Of a stretch of 64,000 nt of DNA, positions 21,086 through 29,337 are shown in pieces (position 1 is the first letter of the stretch; each line of letters opens with the position of its first letter). The stretch is from the NCBI RefSeq assembly GCF_900638685.1, contig NZ_LR134533.1, positions 1,178,001 through 1,242,000 of the forward strand, read 5' to 3'. A program made the position numbers and the translations under genes. The DNA comes from Neisseria weaveri (GTDB lineage Bacteria; Pseudomonadota; Gammaproteobacteria; Burkholderiales; Neisseriaceae). The notes under the pieces were generated by a model, which saw only the letters and a program-made list of their open reading frames with translations, had not been told where the DNA came from and did not search any database.

Positions 21086-21580
21086 TTATTTCTTACAGGC
21101 TGCCGTGACTTTTTTTACTGCCGCATCCAGTTTTTTACCGTCGATTTCGCCGAAAACGGTTTCTTTGTGTCCGCATTTGACCGCTTCAACCGTTGTAAAC
21201 GGCAGGCCGCCGACGGTATTGCCTAAAGATTTCATAAAACCGCGGCTGTCTTTGCCGTCGTAACGCCAAATCGGATAGCTGACCGGAGTCTGCTTTAAAA
21301 AAGCACCGATATTTTCAGGGTTGTCCAGCGCGATACCGACCATATCGACGCTGCCTTTTTTCTGCTTTTTATACCAAGCCGACATTTCCGGCATTTCTTT
21401 TCGGCAGGGCTTACACCATGTCGCCCATAGGTTTACAATGCGTACGGGTGCTTTGAGCGACGACAGAGATTGCGTTTTTGCGTGTTGCCAGTCTTTCAAA
21501 TCCTGAGCGTGAACCACGCCGGATAGCAGCACGGCTGCTAAAAATACGGATAAGGTTTTCATTGCAGATCTTTCCGGCAA
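21086..21580 (-). CDS. TlpA-family periplasmic thioredoxin-like protein
   Basis: A 164-residue secreted protein with a signal peptide (MPERSAMKTLSVFLAAVLLSGVVHA; a shorter start at the second Met, MKTLSVFL, is equally possible). It has a TlpA/ResA thioredoxin fold. The redox motif is LWATWCKPCRKEMPEM, and the cis-proline region is near GGLPFTTVEA. Such proteins reduce or isomerise disulfides in the periplasm, often for cytochrome c maturation or oxidative protection. The partner is unknown and there is no neighbouring ccm or dsb gene. Confidence 0.85.
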   Translation of the reverse strand: MPERSAMKTLSVFLAAVLLSGVVHAQDLKDWQHAKTQSLSSLKAPVRIVNLWATWCKPCRKEMPEMSAWYKKQKKGSVDMVGIALDNPENIGAFLKQTPVSYPIWRYDGKDSRGFMKSLGNTVGGLPFTTVEAVKCGHKETVFGEIDGKKLDAAVKKVTAACKK

Positions 21581-21680
21581 AAATGACAGATACCCGCCTA
21601 TTATAGCTTTTTTCAGACGGCCTCAGAGGCGTTCATCGGTTTTACTGGAATGTTTTTGAGATAGAACAAAAGCTTACTGA

Positions 21681-22007
21681 TTATTTCGTCCAATAATTCA
21701 AACTCTGATGCACGGATTCGGTGCGTAAGATATATTCGAAATAGGCGCGGCTATCAACCGATTGTTTATCAGTAACCACATATACCCATTTCCCGGTATT
21801 GGGATTTTCCCAACGGCTGAAATACAATCCCGAAGCATGGGCAGCCATACGCAAAGAATGTTCCGCACGTTTGCGTTGGCGGATGTTGCGGGCAAGTAAA
21901 GGATTGCGCTGAAGATAATCAGACAACTTCTGCCGGGTTTTATCGCGCTGTTCTTGGGTGCGCTCGATCGGCATAACAGTATAAGGTAAGGTTTGTAATA
22001 TATTCAT
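21681..22007 (-). CDS. Hypothetical protein, 108 aa
   Basis: A soluble, basic protein starting MNILQTLPYTVMPIER with a strong AAGGA ribosome site 7 bases before the ATG, so probably real. The N-terminal half is helical and charged (RTQEQRDKTRQKLSDYLQRN). The C-terminal half has aromatic beta-like segments (SGLYFSRWENPNTGKWVYVV). I recognise no family. It is monocistronic, flanked by AT-rich DNA. Confidence 0.6.
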   Translation of the reverse strand: MNILQTLPYTVMPIERTQEQRDKTRQKLSDYLQRNPLLARNIRQRKRAEHSLRMAAHASGLYFSRWENPNTGKWVYVVTDKQSVDSRAYFEYILRTESVHQSLNYWTK

Positions 22008-22210
22008 ATGTTTTTCCTTAAAGTCATACTGGTTTTAAATCGGCTGCATCGTATCGTTTTTTCACCGTTTGCATTCGGTTGTGATATTTACAGAAATGCA
22101 TCGAAATTAGAAGCATACATCATATTCAGACGAGGCGACAAAAATTAACGCTTAGTTTACAATCATATACATTATTTTAATTTTAAACCTAGTATTCCAG
22201 GAAAACAATC

Positions 22211-22567
22211 ATGACCGAACAAGTTATGCTGTATCATAATAACCGTTGCAGTAAATCCCGTGCAGCAGTTTCCCTGTTGCAGGTTAGAGGTGTAAAGTTT
22301 AAAGAAATCAATTATCTAGATACGCCTCCGACATTGGCGGAATTGCAGGATCTGTTTGGCAAACTCGGATTGTCCAGCCCGCGTGACATGATGAGGGTTA
22401 AAGACAATCTTTATAAAGAGTTAAATTTGGATAATCCTGATTTGGATAATAATCAACTGTTTAACGCTATTGTCGAGCATCCTATACTGCTGGAGCGTCC
22501 GATTGCGGTTGTCGGAGGTAAAGCGGCCATCGGCCGACCGTTGGAAAACATAGAGGCAATTTTATAA
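22211..22567 (+). CDS. arsC: ArsC-family arsenate reductase (glutaredoxin type)
   Basis: A 118-residue ArsC/Spx-fold protein. The catalytic cysteine is Cys13 in YHNNRCSKSR, followed by the family segment VKFKEINYLDTPPT. The arginine near IVEHPILLERPIAVV (about residues 88-102) is one of the conserved oxyanion-binding arginines. Glutaredoxin-dependent arsenate reduction is the usual assignment, but many orphan copies without arsR/arsB, like this one, may have other thiol roles. It has an AGGAAAAC ribosome site. The next gene begins 25 bases downstream, suggesting an operon. Confidence 0.88.
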   Translation: MTEQVMLYHNNRCSKSRAAVSLLQVRGVKFKEINYLDTPPTLAELQDLFGKLGLSSPRDMMRVKDNLYKELNLDNPDLDNNQLFNAIVEHPILLERPIAVVGGKAAIGRPLENIEAIL

Positions 22568-22591
22568 AGCGGAAATCATCCGACAGCTTGC

Positions 22592-23251
22592 ATGATGAAT
22601 ATATCGATTTTCCGAAGCCGCAGCGGTTTGCGTTATTACCTGATACGCGGTGTCGCCTTAAGCCTGTGTACCGTGTTGCTGGCATTTGCAGGCTGTGTTT
22701 GGTCTGTATACCGAACCGGCAAACAGACGTTGCCGCCGTCGGTACGTGCGGATGCCGCAGTTGTTTTGGGTGCGGCCGCTTGGGATAAAAGACCTTCGCC
22801 CGTATTCCGAGAGCGTATCAATCATGCCATCGCGCTTTATCAAAGCGGCCAAGTTGGAAAATTAGTGTTTACGGGCGGTTCGCCCAAAAAAGGCTTTATG
22901 ACCGAAGCCCAAGTCGGACGCCGATATGCTTTGAAACAAGGTATTCCTGCCCACGACATCTTTTTTGAAAATACCTCCCGGGATACTTATCAGAATTTAT
23001 ACAACATCCAGCCGCTGTTAAGGATGCACAGTATCGACAGTATTATTATTGTCAGCGACCCTTACCACTTGGCCCGGGCGCAGGCGATTGCAGAAGACTT
23101 GGGCTTGAAAGCCCAGATATCGGCCACGCCGACCAGCCGCTATATCGACACCGCTAATAAAGCCAAATTCCTGCTTCAAGAAAGTTATTCGCTGTTTGCT
23201 TATTATGGCGGCAGCCGGTTTGAGAAATTATGGTCGATGGTTACGCGTTGA
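22592..23251 (+). CDS. DUF218 (SanA/YdcF-like) membrane-anchored protein
   Basis: A 219-residue protein with one N-terminal membrane segment (about residues 20-42), then the DUF218 domain. The domain shows ADAAVVLGAAAWDKRPSPVF, LVFTGGSPKKGFMTEA, FFENTSRDTYQNLYN and IIIVSDPYHLARA in the family order. SanA-type members affect envelope permeability in E. coli; the biochemical activity is unsettled. It follows arsC by 25 bases and is followed by a tRNA-Lys promoter. Confidence 0.85.
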   Translation: MMNISIFRSRSGLRYYLIRGVALSLCTVLLAFAGCVWSVYRTGKQTLPPSVRADAAVVLGAAAWDKRPSPVFRERINHAIALYQSGQVGKLVFTGGSPKKGFMTEAQVGRRYALKQGIPAHDIFFENTSRDTYQNLYNIQPLLRMHSIDSIIIVSDPYHLARAQAIAEDLGLKAQISATPTSRYIDTANKAKFLLQESYSLFAYYGGSRFEKLWSMVTR

Positions 23252-23274
23252 TCGGTGGTAACGATAAAAAATGC

Positions 23275-23304
23275 TTGACAATAGCGTATGCGTTTAACTA
23301 TAAT
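23275..23304 (+). promoter_or_regulatory. Consensus sigma70 promoter of tRNA-Lys
   Basis: TTGACA (23275-23280), an 18-base spacer and TATAAT (23299-23304); the tRNA begins 13 bases after the -10. Both hexamers match the consensus exactly. Confidence 0.92.
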
Positions 23305-23316
23305 TCACAGCTTATC

Positions 23317-23392
23317 GGGTCGTTAGCTCAGCCGGTAGAGCAGCGGACTTTTAATCCGTTGGTCGAAGGTTCGAATCCTTCACGACCCACCA
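23317..23392 (+). tRNA. tRNA-Lys (anticodon TTT)
   Basis: A 76-base tRNA with acceptor stem GGGTCGT/ACGACCC, D-loop AGCTCAGCCGGTAGAGC, anticodon loop CTTTTAA and T-arm GGTTCGAATCC; CCA is encoded. It is identical to the copy at 62594-62669. Confidence 0.98.
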
Positions 23393-23397
23393 AATTT

Positions 23398-23436
23398 AAA
23401 ACAGACCGTAAACTGTGTTTACGGTCTGTTTTGTTT
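23398..23436 (+). terminator. Terminator after tRNA-Lys
   Basis: A 15-bp perfect stem (23398-23412 with 23418-23432) around CTGTG, with a T-rich tail. Confidence 0.92.
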
Positions 23437-23599
23437 TATTTATAACGTTTATATTTGTTTTATCTTAAATATCAGGAATGAGGCCGTCTGAATTTTCAGA
23501 CGACCTTATGTTATGCTTACCGTAGTGAAAACACGTTAAGCGGAACACCAAAGGGACTGTCCGGTTAACAGGCGGTTTGAGTCGGTTTGAAAGCAAGAA

Positions 23600-24109
23600 A
23601 TGAAAAATAAAGTATGGACCTTTTTGAAACAGGGTATTCAGTTTTTGGTTCTTTGTTGGGTGATTTCGACAGCCGTCGACTGGTGGCGGAAACCGGAGCA
23701 GCCGGTTGATTTTGCCCGACAGCCTGTTACGCTGTTGTCGGGTAAAACGGTAACGTTGAACGATTTGAGTAAGGAGCAAACGGCGGTCGTTTATTTTTGG
23801 GGTTCATGGTGCGGTATCTGCACTTATACGTCGCCGACGGTCAACCGCCTGTATGAAGCCGGTATTCCGGTAGTGTCGGTTGCTTTACAGTCGGGTTCGG
23901 ACGACGAGGTTCGGGCTTATTTGGCTGATAAACAGTTTGGTTTCGATACGGTTAACGATTCCGACGGGCGTTTGTCGGCTTCCTGGAAAGTGGCGGCCAC
24001 GCCGACCATCGCTGTAATGAAAAACGGCAAAATGGTGCACAATACCAGTGGTTTAAGCAGCTATTGGGGGTTGCGTACACGTATTTGGTTGTCGGATCTG
24101 CTTTATTGA
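23600..24109 (+). CDS. Membrane-anchored thioredoxin-like protein (protein disulfide oxidoreductase)
   Basis: A 169-residue protein with an N-terminal hydrophobic anchor (about residues 10-26) and a periplasmic thioredoxin domain. The redox motif is YFWGSWCGICTYTSPTVN (Cys-Gly-Ile-Cys, about residues 73-76). The cis-Pro loop is KVAATPTIAVMKNG (about 135-148). The CGIC variant and single anchor resemble ScsD/DsbE-like suppressor of copper sensitivity proteins. Partner and exact role are unknown. It is distinct from the CKPC protein at 21.1 kb. Confidence 0.85.
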   Translation: MKNKVWTFLKQGIQFLVLCWVISTAVDWWRKPEQPVDFARQPVTLLSGKTVTLNDLSKEQTAVVYFWGSWCGICTYTSPTVNRLYEAGIPVVSVALQSGSDDEVRAYLADKQFGFDTVNDSDGRLSASWKVAATPTIAVMKNGKMVHNTSGLSSYWGLRTRIWLSDLLY

Positions 24110-24245
24110 AAACGCGGTCTGTTGAAATTTCAGACGGCCTTTTATCGCCCGACCGTGTTTCGCAGGGTTTTCACCTGTTGCGGTATCAAAAAACGGTTTG
24201 TTTGCTATACAATTGCCTGTCGGTTTTGAGTAAGGACGGTTTCCA

Positions 24246-24668
24246 ATGTATTTATGGTTCAAATTCCTGCATCTGTTTTTTATCATTTCCTGGTTTGCCG
24301 GTTTGTTTTACCTGCCGCGTATTTATGTGAATCTTGCGCAGATTGATACCGGTAACCGCATCGAATACCAACGGCTGCTGGGTATGGCGCAGCGGCTGTT
24401 TAAATTTATGACTCCGTTGGGCATCGGTGCAGTAGCGTTCGGTTTTGTCATTCCGTTTGTTACCGGCTGGTGGGGGCAAGGCTGGGTGCATACCAAAGTG
24501 ACCATCGGCGTTATTCTTTTGGGCTACCATTTCTACTGCTACCGTCTTTTGGTTGATTTTCAGGAAGGTCGCAACCGCTATTCGCACAAATGGTATAGGG
24601 TATTCAATGAAATTCCGGTTGTCTTAATGATTGCCGCTTTATATCTTGTTGTCTTCAAACCTTTCTGA
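24246..24668 (+). CDS. hemJ: Protoporphyrinogen IX oxidase HemJ
   Basis: A 140-residue membrane protein with four hydrophobic helices (about residues 2-22, 52-75, 83-101 and 119-137). The HemJ/UPF0093 pattern is clear: FKFLHLFFIISWFAGLFYLP with the conserved histidine in helix 1, and WVHTKVTIGVILLGYH in helix 3. HemJ oxidises protoporphyrinogen IX to protoporphyrin IX in bacteria lacking HemY/HemG. hemL, an early step of the same pathway, lies 1.3 kb downstream. The CYTH gene begins 15 bases after it. Confidence 0.92.
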   Translation: MYLWFKFLHLFFIISWFAGLFYLPRIYVNLAQIDTGNRIEYQRLLGMAQRLFKFMTPLGIGAVAFGFVIPFVTGWWGQGWVHTKVTIGVILLGYHFYCYRLLVDFQEGRNRYSHKWYRVFNEIPVVLMIAALYLVVFKPF

Positions 24669-24683
24669 GAGGCCGTCTGAAAA

Positions 24684-25157
24684 ATGACCGTGGAAATCGA
24701 ACGCCGTTTTTTATTGGAAAACGATACTTGGCGCAGCCAAGCCGGTGCACCGCGCCTGATGAGCCAAGGTTACCTGAGTGTGGAAAAAGAGCGCACCATA
24801 CGCGTGCGCATTGTCGGCGACCAAGCCTGGCTGACATTGAAAGGCTATATTTCCGACGTATCCCGCAGCGAATTTGAATACGAAATCCCGGTAGAACATG
24901 CGCGGCAGATGATGGAGACCATGTGTCCGTTTAAGCTGGAAAAACGCCGCTATGAAATCGAATACAAAGGTTTTCTGTTTGAAATCGACGAATATTTCGG
25001 CGATAACGCCCCTTTGGTTGTTGCGGAATTGGAGCTGCCGTCCGAACACACCGCGTTTGAGAAGCCCGAATGGCTCGGTGAGGAAATTACGTCCAACGGC
25101 AAATTTACCAACGCTTATTTGAGCAAGCATCCTTATTCGCAATGGGAACGGGAATAG
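24684..25157 (+). CDS. CYTH-domain protein (inorganic triphosphatase-like)
   Basis: A 157-residue protein that is a single CYTH tunnel domain. The N-terminal signature is EIERRF, where the family usually has E-x-E-x-K, so the last lysine is replaced by arginine. Further conserved strands include ERTIRVRIVGDQAWLTLKGY, EFEYEIPVEHA, KRRYEIEYKGFLFEIDEY and VVAELELPSE. Related bacterial proteins hydrolyse inorganic triphosphate. A DUS (24671-24682) ends one base before the ATG, taking the place of a normal ribosome site. It is probably co-transcribed with hemJ. Confidence 0.88.
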   Translation: MTVEIERRFLLENDTWRSQAGAPRLMSQGYLSVEKERTIRVRIVGDQAWLTLKGYISDVSRSEFEYEIPVEHARQMMETMCPFKLEKRRYEIEYKGFLFEIDEYFGDNAPLVVAELELPSEHTAFEKPEWLGEEITSNGKFTNAYLSKHPYSQWERE

Positions 25158-25957
25158 GGCGTTACCGTCACCGCTATTGAGCCGTGACGGATAAGCCGTA
25201 CCGCATTGCAGCTGCCGGTTGTGTTATGGCAGACCCGAACGGCAGATAAAAAAAGGCCGTTTGAAAATTCAGACGGCCTTTCAATACATTTTCCCCGATA
25301 TTCAGAAAGGATTTAGATACAGTGCTTGTCAGAGCATGTGAGTAAGTGTTAACCAAGAGGCAGGGCGCCCCAATACTTTTAACGCTTTAAGCCGATACAA
25401 CCAACCCCCATCGATTGCCCGACTTTATTTTTTATTAGAATCAGCGCCCCCGCTACTGTGCTTGTATGACACTTGACCAGTGCGATATTTATGACGCCGA
25501 GATTCTAATTTGACTTTTTCCCTTATTGTTTTAATTATATTTATCTACACAATAAATATAATTAAAGTTATATTTAACGCGATAACAGCGACGCGTATGT
25601 GTGAGTAAGCGTTTTCAAGTTGTGAACAGTATCTACAAAATTAATTACAAGTTGAACAACCTTTTCCCGAGCGGTCAAAAAATAAGCTTAAAAGTATCTG
25701 CTCTATAATCCATGTTGCTATTTATGCAATAAAAAGTGGTTTTTTAATCTTTTGGCGCAATTAATTTTGATAAAAATGAAATCGGCCGCTGTCTAAGCCG
25801 AACCATCAAAATCCGCTGCCTTAAAACCGTATATTCAAACCGTATTCTGAAAAGAAAAAGCAAAACTGCTAAAATATCTCTGTTCCGCTTGATGGCCGGC
25901 CACCGCAATAACCGGGCTTTCAGACGGCCTGCTATTGTTTAACCGAAGGAATTGTCT
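25158..25957. other. 800-base gene-free region upstream of hemL
   Basis: An imperfect DUS-pair hairpin (25254-25279, one arm AGGCCGTTTGAA) ends the hemJ-CYTH unit. Beyond it lie about 550 AT-rich bases with no credible ORF. Visible structure is a 15-bp inverted repeat at 25530-25566 and two near-identical 14-mers TGTGAGTAAGYGTT at 25337-25350 and 25600-25613. A single DUS precedes hemL. It could contain an unannotated RNA or a regulatory region; I recognise no known RNA family. Confidence 0.5.
25530..25566. repeat. 15-bp inverted repeat in hemL upstream region
   Basis: Arms 25530-25544 and 25552-25566 are exact complements around CTACACA. They are entirely A/T apart from the loop, so this could be an operator or a weak hairpin. 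Confidence 0.6.
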
Positions 25958-27241
25958 ATGAACCGCAACGAACAGCTCTTCAACCGTGCCAAAAACATCA
26001 TCCCCGGCGGGGTCAACTCGCCCGTGCGCGCATTCGGCAGCGTCGGCGGCGTGCCGCGCTTTATCAAAAAAGCGCAAGGGGCGTATGTGTGGGACGAAAA
26101 CGATACCCGCTATATCGACTATGTAGGCTCGTGGGGGCCCGCGATTGTCGGCCACGCCCATCCCGAAGTGATCGAAGCCGTGCGCGAAGCAGCCTTGGGC
26201 GGTTTGTCGTTCGGTGCGCCTACCGAGGGCGAAATCGTGATTGCCGAAGAAATCGCCAAACTTGTGCCCAGCGTGGAACAGGTGCGCCTTGTCAGCTCCG
26301 GCACCGAAGCCACCATGAGTGCCATCCGCTTGGCTCGCGGTTTTACCCAACGCGACAAAATCATCAAGTTCGAAGGCTGCTACCACGGCCATTCCGACAG
26401 CCTGCTGGTTAAAGCGGGCAGCGGCCTGCTCACGTTCGGCAATCCCAGCTCCGCTGGCGTGCCCGCAGATTTCACCCAACACACGCTGGTTTTGGAATAC
26501 AACAACGTCGCCCAACTCGAAGAAACCTTCTCCCAAATCGGCAACGAAATTGCTTGCGTCATTCTCGAACCGTTTGCCGGCAACATGAACTTGGTGAGGC
26601 CGTCTGAAAACTTCATCAAAGCCCTGCGTTCGCTTACCGAACAACACGGCGCGGTGCTGATTTACGACGAAGTGATGACCGGCTTCCGCGTGGCATTGGG
26701 CGGCGCGCAATCGCTGCACGGCATCAAACCCGACTTAACCACCATGGGCAAAGTGATCGGCGGCGGCATGCCGTTGGCGGCGTTCGGCGGCCGCAAAGAC
26801 ATCATGGCCTGCATCTCCCCGCTTGGCGGCGTGTATCAGGCGGGCACGCTGTCTGGTAACCCCGTGGCCGTGGCCGCCGGTTTGAAAACCCTCGAAATCA
26901 TCCAACGCGAAGGCTTCTACGAAAACCTCGCCAAGCTCACCGAACAACTGGTTAAAGGTTTTCAGACGGCCTCGAAAGAAGCCGGCGTTACTTTCAGCGC
27001 CGATTACGTCGGCGGCATGTTCGGCCTTTACTTTGCCGACAGCACGCCGCAAAGCTATGCCGACATGACCCGCTCCAACATCGAAGATTTCAAACGCTTC
27101 TTCCACGGCATGCTCGAGCGCGGCGTGGCGTTCGGCCCGTCTGCCTACGAAGCCTGCTTCATGTCTGCCGCGCATACGCCTGAATTGATAGAAGAAACTG
27201 TTACTACCGCCAAAGAAGTATTTGCCGAGATGGCTAAATAA
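25958..27241 (+). CDS. hemL: Glutamate-1-semialdehyde 2,1-aminomutase
   Basis: A 427-residue PLP-dependent aminomutase forming 5-aminolevulinate, the committed haem precursor. Class III aminotransferase features are visible: [17 protein letters not shown] near the start, [15 protein letters not shown] (about 117-131), [12 protein letters not shown] (about 233-244), and the PLP lysine in [17 protein letters not shown] (about 262-278). ATG 25958 is used rather than TTG 25952 because of GAAGGA seven bases before it. An in-frame DUS at 26589 encodes RPSEN, and another at 26958 encodes FQTA. Confidence 0.97.
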   Translation: MNRNEQLFNRAKNIIPGGVNSPVRAFGSVGGVPRFIKKAQGAYVWDENDTRYIDYVGSWGPAIVGHAHPEVIEAVREAALGGLSFGAPTEGEIVIAEEIAKLVPSVEQVRLVSSGTEATMSAIRLARGFTQRDKIIKFEGCYHGHSDSLLVKAGSGLLTFGNPSSAGVPADFTQHTLVLEYNNVAQLEETFSQIGNEIACVILEPFAGNMNLVRPSENFIKALRSLTEQHGAVLIYDEVMTGFRVALGGAQSLHGIKPDLTTMGKVIGGGMPLAAFGGRKDIMACISPLGGVYQAGTLSGNPVAVAAGLKTLEIIQREGFYENLAKLTEQLVKGFQTASKEAGVTFSADYVGGMFGLYFADSTPQSYADMTRSNIEDFKRFFHGMLERGVAFGPSAYEACFMSAAHTPELIEETVTTAKEVFAEMAK

Positions 27242-27268
27242 ACTGCTTGGCTTTCAATAAAAATACAG

Positions 27269-27295
27269 AGGCCGTCTGAAATTTTCAGACGGCCT
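27269..27295. terminator. DUS-pair terminator after hemL
   Basis: Inverted DUS at 27269-27280 and 27284-27295, between the convergent hemL and LytTR regulator genes. Confidence 0.82.
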
Positions 27296-27378
27296 GTTTA
27301 ATATACTTATAGTAAATAAGGTTATTAATTGAGGTGGTTTGGAATATCAGACGGCCTCAGGTTTAAACCGTCTCAAAT

Positions 27379-28107
27379 TTAAGACGCGCGCAGAATTTTG
27401 CGGATGGCTGCCAATTGGCGTCGGCTCACGGCCAAAGGCTCGCTGATGTCCAATACCTGTGCGGCCCAAGTGGCATTGCCTTCGTCTTCGTCATTGTCGA
27501 GACGGATCAGGCAATCCAAAGTGTGGCGGAACACCAAAGTATTGCGGTGTACGCGGATGACTTTGTCGCCCAAGATTTCTTCCCAATGAACCAAAGTTTT
27601 CGGCAATTCATAGCTTTGGCCGTCACCGGTAAACAGAAAAACCGTTTTATGCTCGGCCAAGAGATAACGCGCCTGCTGCCACGGGATTTCGATCATGCGG
27701 TCGCGGTTGAACACTTTGAAATGGGTAAAGTTGTCGGACAATTCTTTTTTCTTTTCCCGAACACGATCCAAAGCGGTTTGCAAACGGGAAATTTTAATCG
27801 GCTTGAGCAGGTAATCCACCGCTGCCAGCTCGAAAGCACGCAGCGCATGTTCTTCGTAAGCCGTGGTAAAAATAACTTCCGGCTGCTTCTTTGCGATGCG
27901 TTTTATCCTCTCGACCAATTCCAAACCGGTAATTTCGGGCAGGCCGATATCTGCAAAGACAATGTCTGCCTCATGCATACTCAGCCAGTCCAATGCCGGT
28001 TGGGCGTGATGGAATACCTTGAGCAGCACGATGTTGCATTCATCGAGCAAAACGCGCAAGCGCTCCGCAGCCAGTACTTCATCTTCAACAATAATCGCGC
28101 TCAGCAT
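27379..28107 (-). CDS. LytTR-family response regulator
   Basis: A 242-residue regulator. The N-terminal receiver domain (about residues 1-120) has acidic pocket VEDE, phospho-acceptor Asp in ADIVFADIGLPEITGLEL, Thr in IFTTAYEEHAL and Lys in DYLLKPIKIS. The C-terminal LytTR DNA-binding domain (about 135-240) has DRMIEIPWQQARYLLAEHKT and VIRVHRNTLV. The arrangement is that of AlgR/LytR regulators. No sensor kinase gene is adjacent, so its partner is elsewhere or absent. The ribosome site before the ATG is poor. Confidence 0.9.
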   Translation of the reverse strand: MLSAIIVEDEVLAAERLRVLLDECNIVLLKVFHHAQPALDWLSMHEADIVFADIGLPEITGLELVERIKRIAKKQPEVIFTTAYEEHALRAFELAAVDYLLKPIKISRLQTALDRVREKKKELSDNFTHFKVFNRDRMIEIPWQQARYLLAEHKTVFLFTGDGQSYELPKTLVHWEEILGDKVIRVHRNTLVFRHTLDCLIRLDNDEDEGNATWAAQVLDISEPLAVSRRQLAAIRKILRAS

Positions 28108-28325
28108 ATTTACACAATGGTCTCTAGTTGTTCTTGTGTGAGTATCGTAACGTGAAGAATTGTTTATATCAATACTGAAAGGTGTAAAGATATGTCGGCT
28201 ATGATATGTGCATTATTGAGTGAAAAGCGATTTCCATGCCGATAAAAAACGGCCGAAACTTTCTTGCTCGGCCGCGTTGTCGTAAATGGGGAAAAATCGG
28301 CAGGTAAAATTTGCCGCTGGCATTA

Positions 28326-29195
28326 TCAACTTATTAATTCATCTGTAATTTTTTGTAAAAACCGGAGTCTTGACTCCGATACGGAACCTTGCTCGGCAGC
28401 GGCTTTGACGGCACAACCCGGCTCGGCGCGATGGGTACAGTTATGAAAACGGCATTGACCGGCCAAGTCGCGGAAATCGGGAAAATAATACAACAATTGC
28501 GAGGCGTCCAAGTGGTGCAGGCCGAATTCCTGCAGGCCGGGGGAGTCGATCAATTGGGTTTCGCCGTCCAAATCATAGAGTTGGGCATGGGTGGTGGTGT
28601 GCCTGCCCGAATCCAGTGCGGCGGAGATATCGCCGACGCGCGCGGTTTGGCTGCCCAGAAGGGCATTGGTCAAAGTGGATTTTCCCATGCCGCTTTGGCC
28701 GAGGAAAATATTGGTATGGCCGTGTAAAACAGGTCTGAGGCTGTCGGCATTGTCCAGCGCGCTGACTTCGATCACCGGATAGCCTAAAGACTCGTAGAAC
28801 TTCAAGCGCTCGCGCCAAAATGCGGTTTCGGGCAAATCGGCTTTGTTCAGCAGTATAACGGGACGGATATTGCCTGCTTCGGCAGCCAGCAGGGCGCGCT
28901 GCAGCAGTATTTCGCTGGGGCTGGGCACGGCGGCCATGACAATCAGCAGCTGGGTTACATTGGCGGCAATCAGCTTGGTTTTCCAGCTGTCTTGGCGGTA
29001 GAGCAGGCTTTCGCGCGGCAGATAATCTTCGATAACCGCCTGCTGTTCGTTGATGGGGGTAATTTTGACGCAGTCTCCGCACGCAAAATCCACCCGTTTT
29101 TTGCGGGTGGTGGCATCAAAAGTGTGCCCGTCGGCCGTGCGTACGATGTAGCGGCGGCCGTAACTGGTGATGATTTGTGCGGTGTTGTCGGTCAT
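28326..29195 (-). CDS. rsgA: Ribosome small-subunit GTPase RsgA
   Basis: A 289-residue circularly permuted GTPase acting in late 30S subunit maturation. An N-terminal OB domain is followed by permuted G motifs: G4 LLNKADLP, then G1 FLGQSGMGKSTLTNAL, then G3 DSPGLQEFGL. The C-terminal zinc motif is CRFHNCTHRAEPGCAVKAA (Cys-x4-Cys-x-His-x5-Cys pattern). All key residues are present. A DUS lies about 8 bases upstream of the ATG and little Shine-Dalgarno sequence is seen. The adjoining gene upstream is the M48 protease. Confidence 0.96.
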   Translation of the reverse strand: MTDNTAQIITSYGRRYIVRTADGHTFDATTRKKRVDFACGDCVKITPINEQQAVIEDYLPRESLLYRQDSWKTKLIAANVTQLLIVMAAVPSPSEILLQRALLAAEAGNIRPVILLNKADLPETAFWRERLKFYESLGYPVIEVSALDNADSLRPVLHGHTNIFLGQSGMGKSTLTNALLGSQTARVGDISAALDSGRHTTTHAQLYDLDGETQLIDSPGLQEFGLHHLDASQLLYYFPDFRDLAGQCRFHNCTHRAEPGCAVKAAAEQGSVSESRLRFLQKITDELIS

Positions 29196-29311
29196 AAAGA
29201 AAGGCCGTCTGAAAAATTAATCATATGCGGATTCTACCGTAAGCGGCTGCGCCGTGTCGGTTTTTCGGCCGACAGGGCGTGGTATGCCGTTTATGAAAAG
29301 CTTTCTGCCGG

Positions 29312-29337
29312 AGGCCGTCTGAAAATTCAGACGGCCT
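29312..29337 (-). terminator. DUS-pair hairpin overlapping the M48 gene stop
   Basis: Inverted DUS at 29312-29323 and 29326-29337. The protease stop codon TGA (29329-29327) is the TGA of the GTCTGAA in one copy, so the terminator begins inside the coding region. Confidence 0.8.

Noticed and set aside
23230..23445. ORF covering the first tRNA-Lys (SLAQPVEQRTFNPLVEGSNP)
   Set aside because: This peptide is the well-known false translation of a tRNA gene; the promoter, tRNA and terminator explain the stretch.
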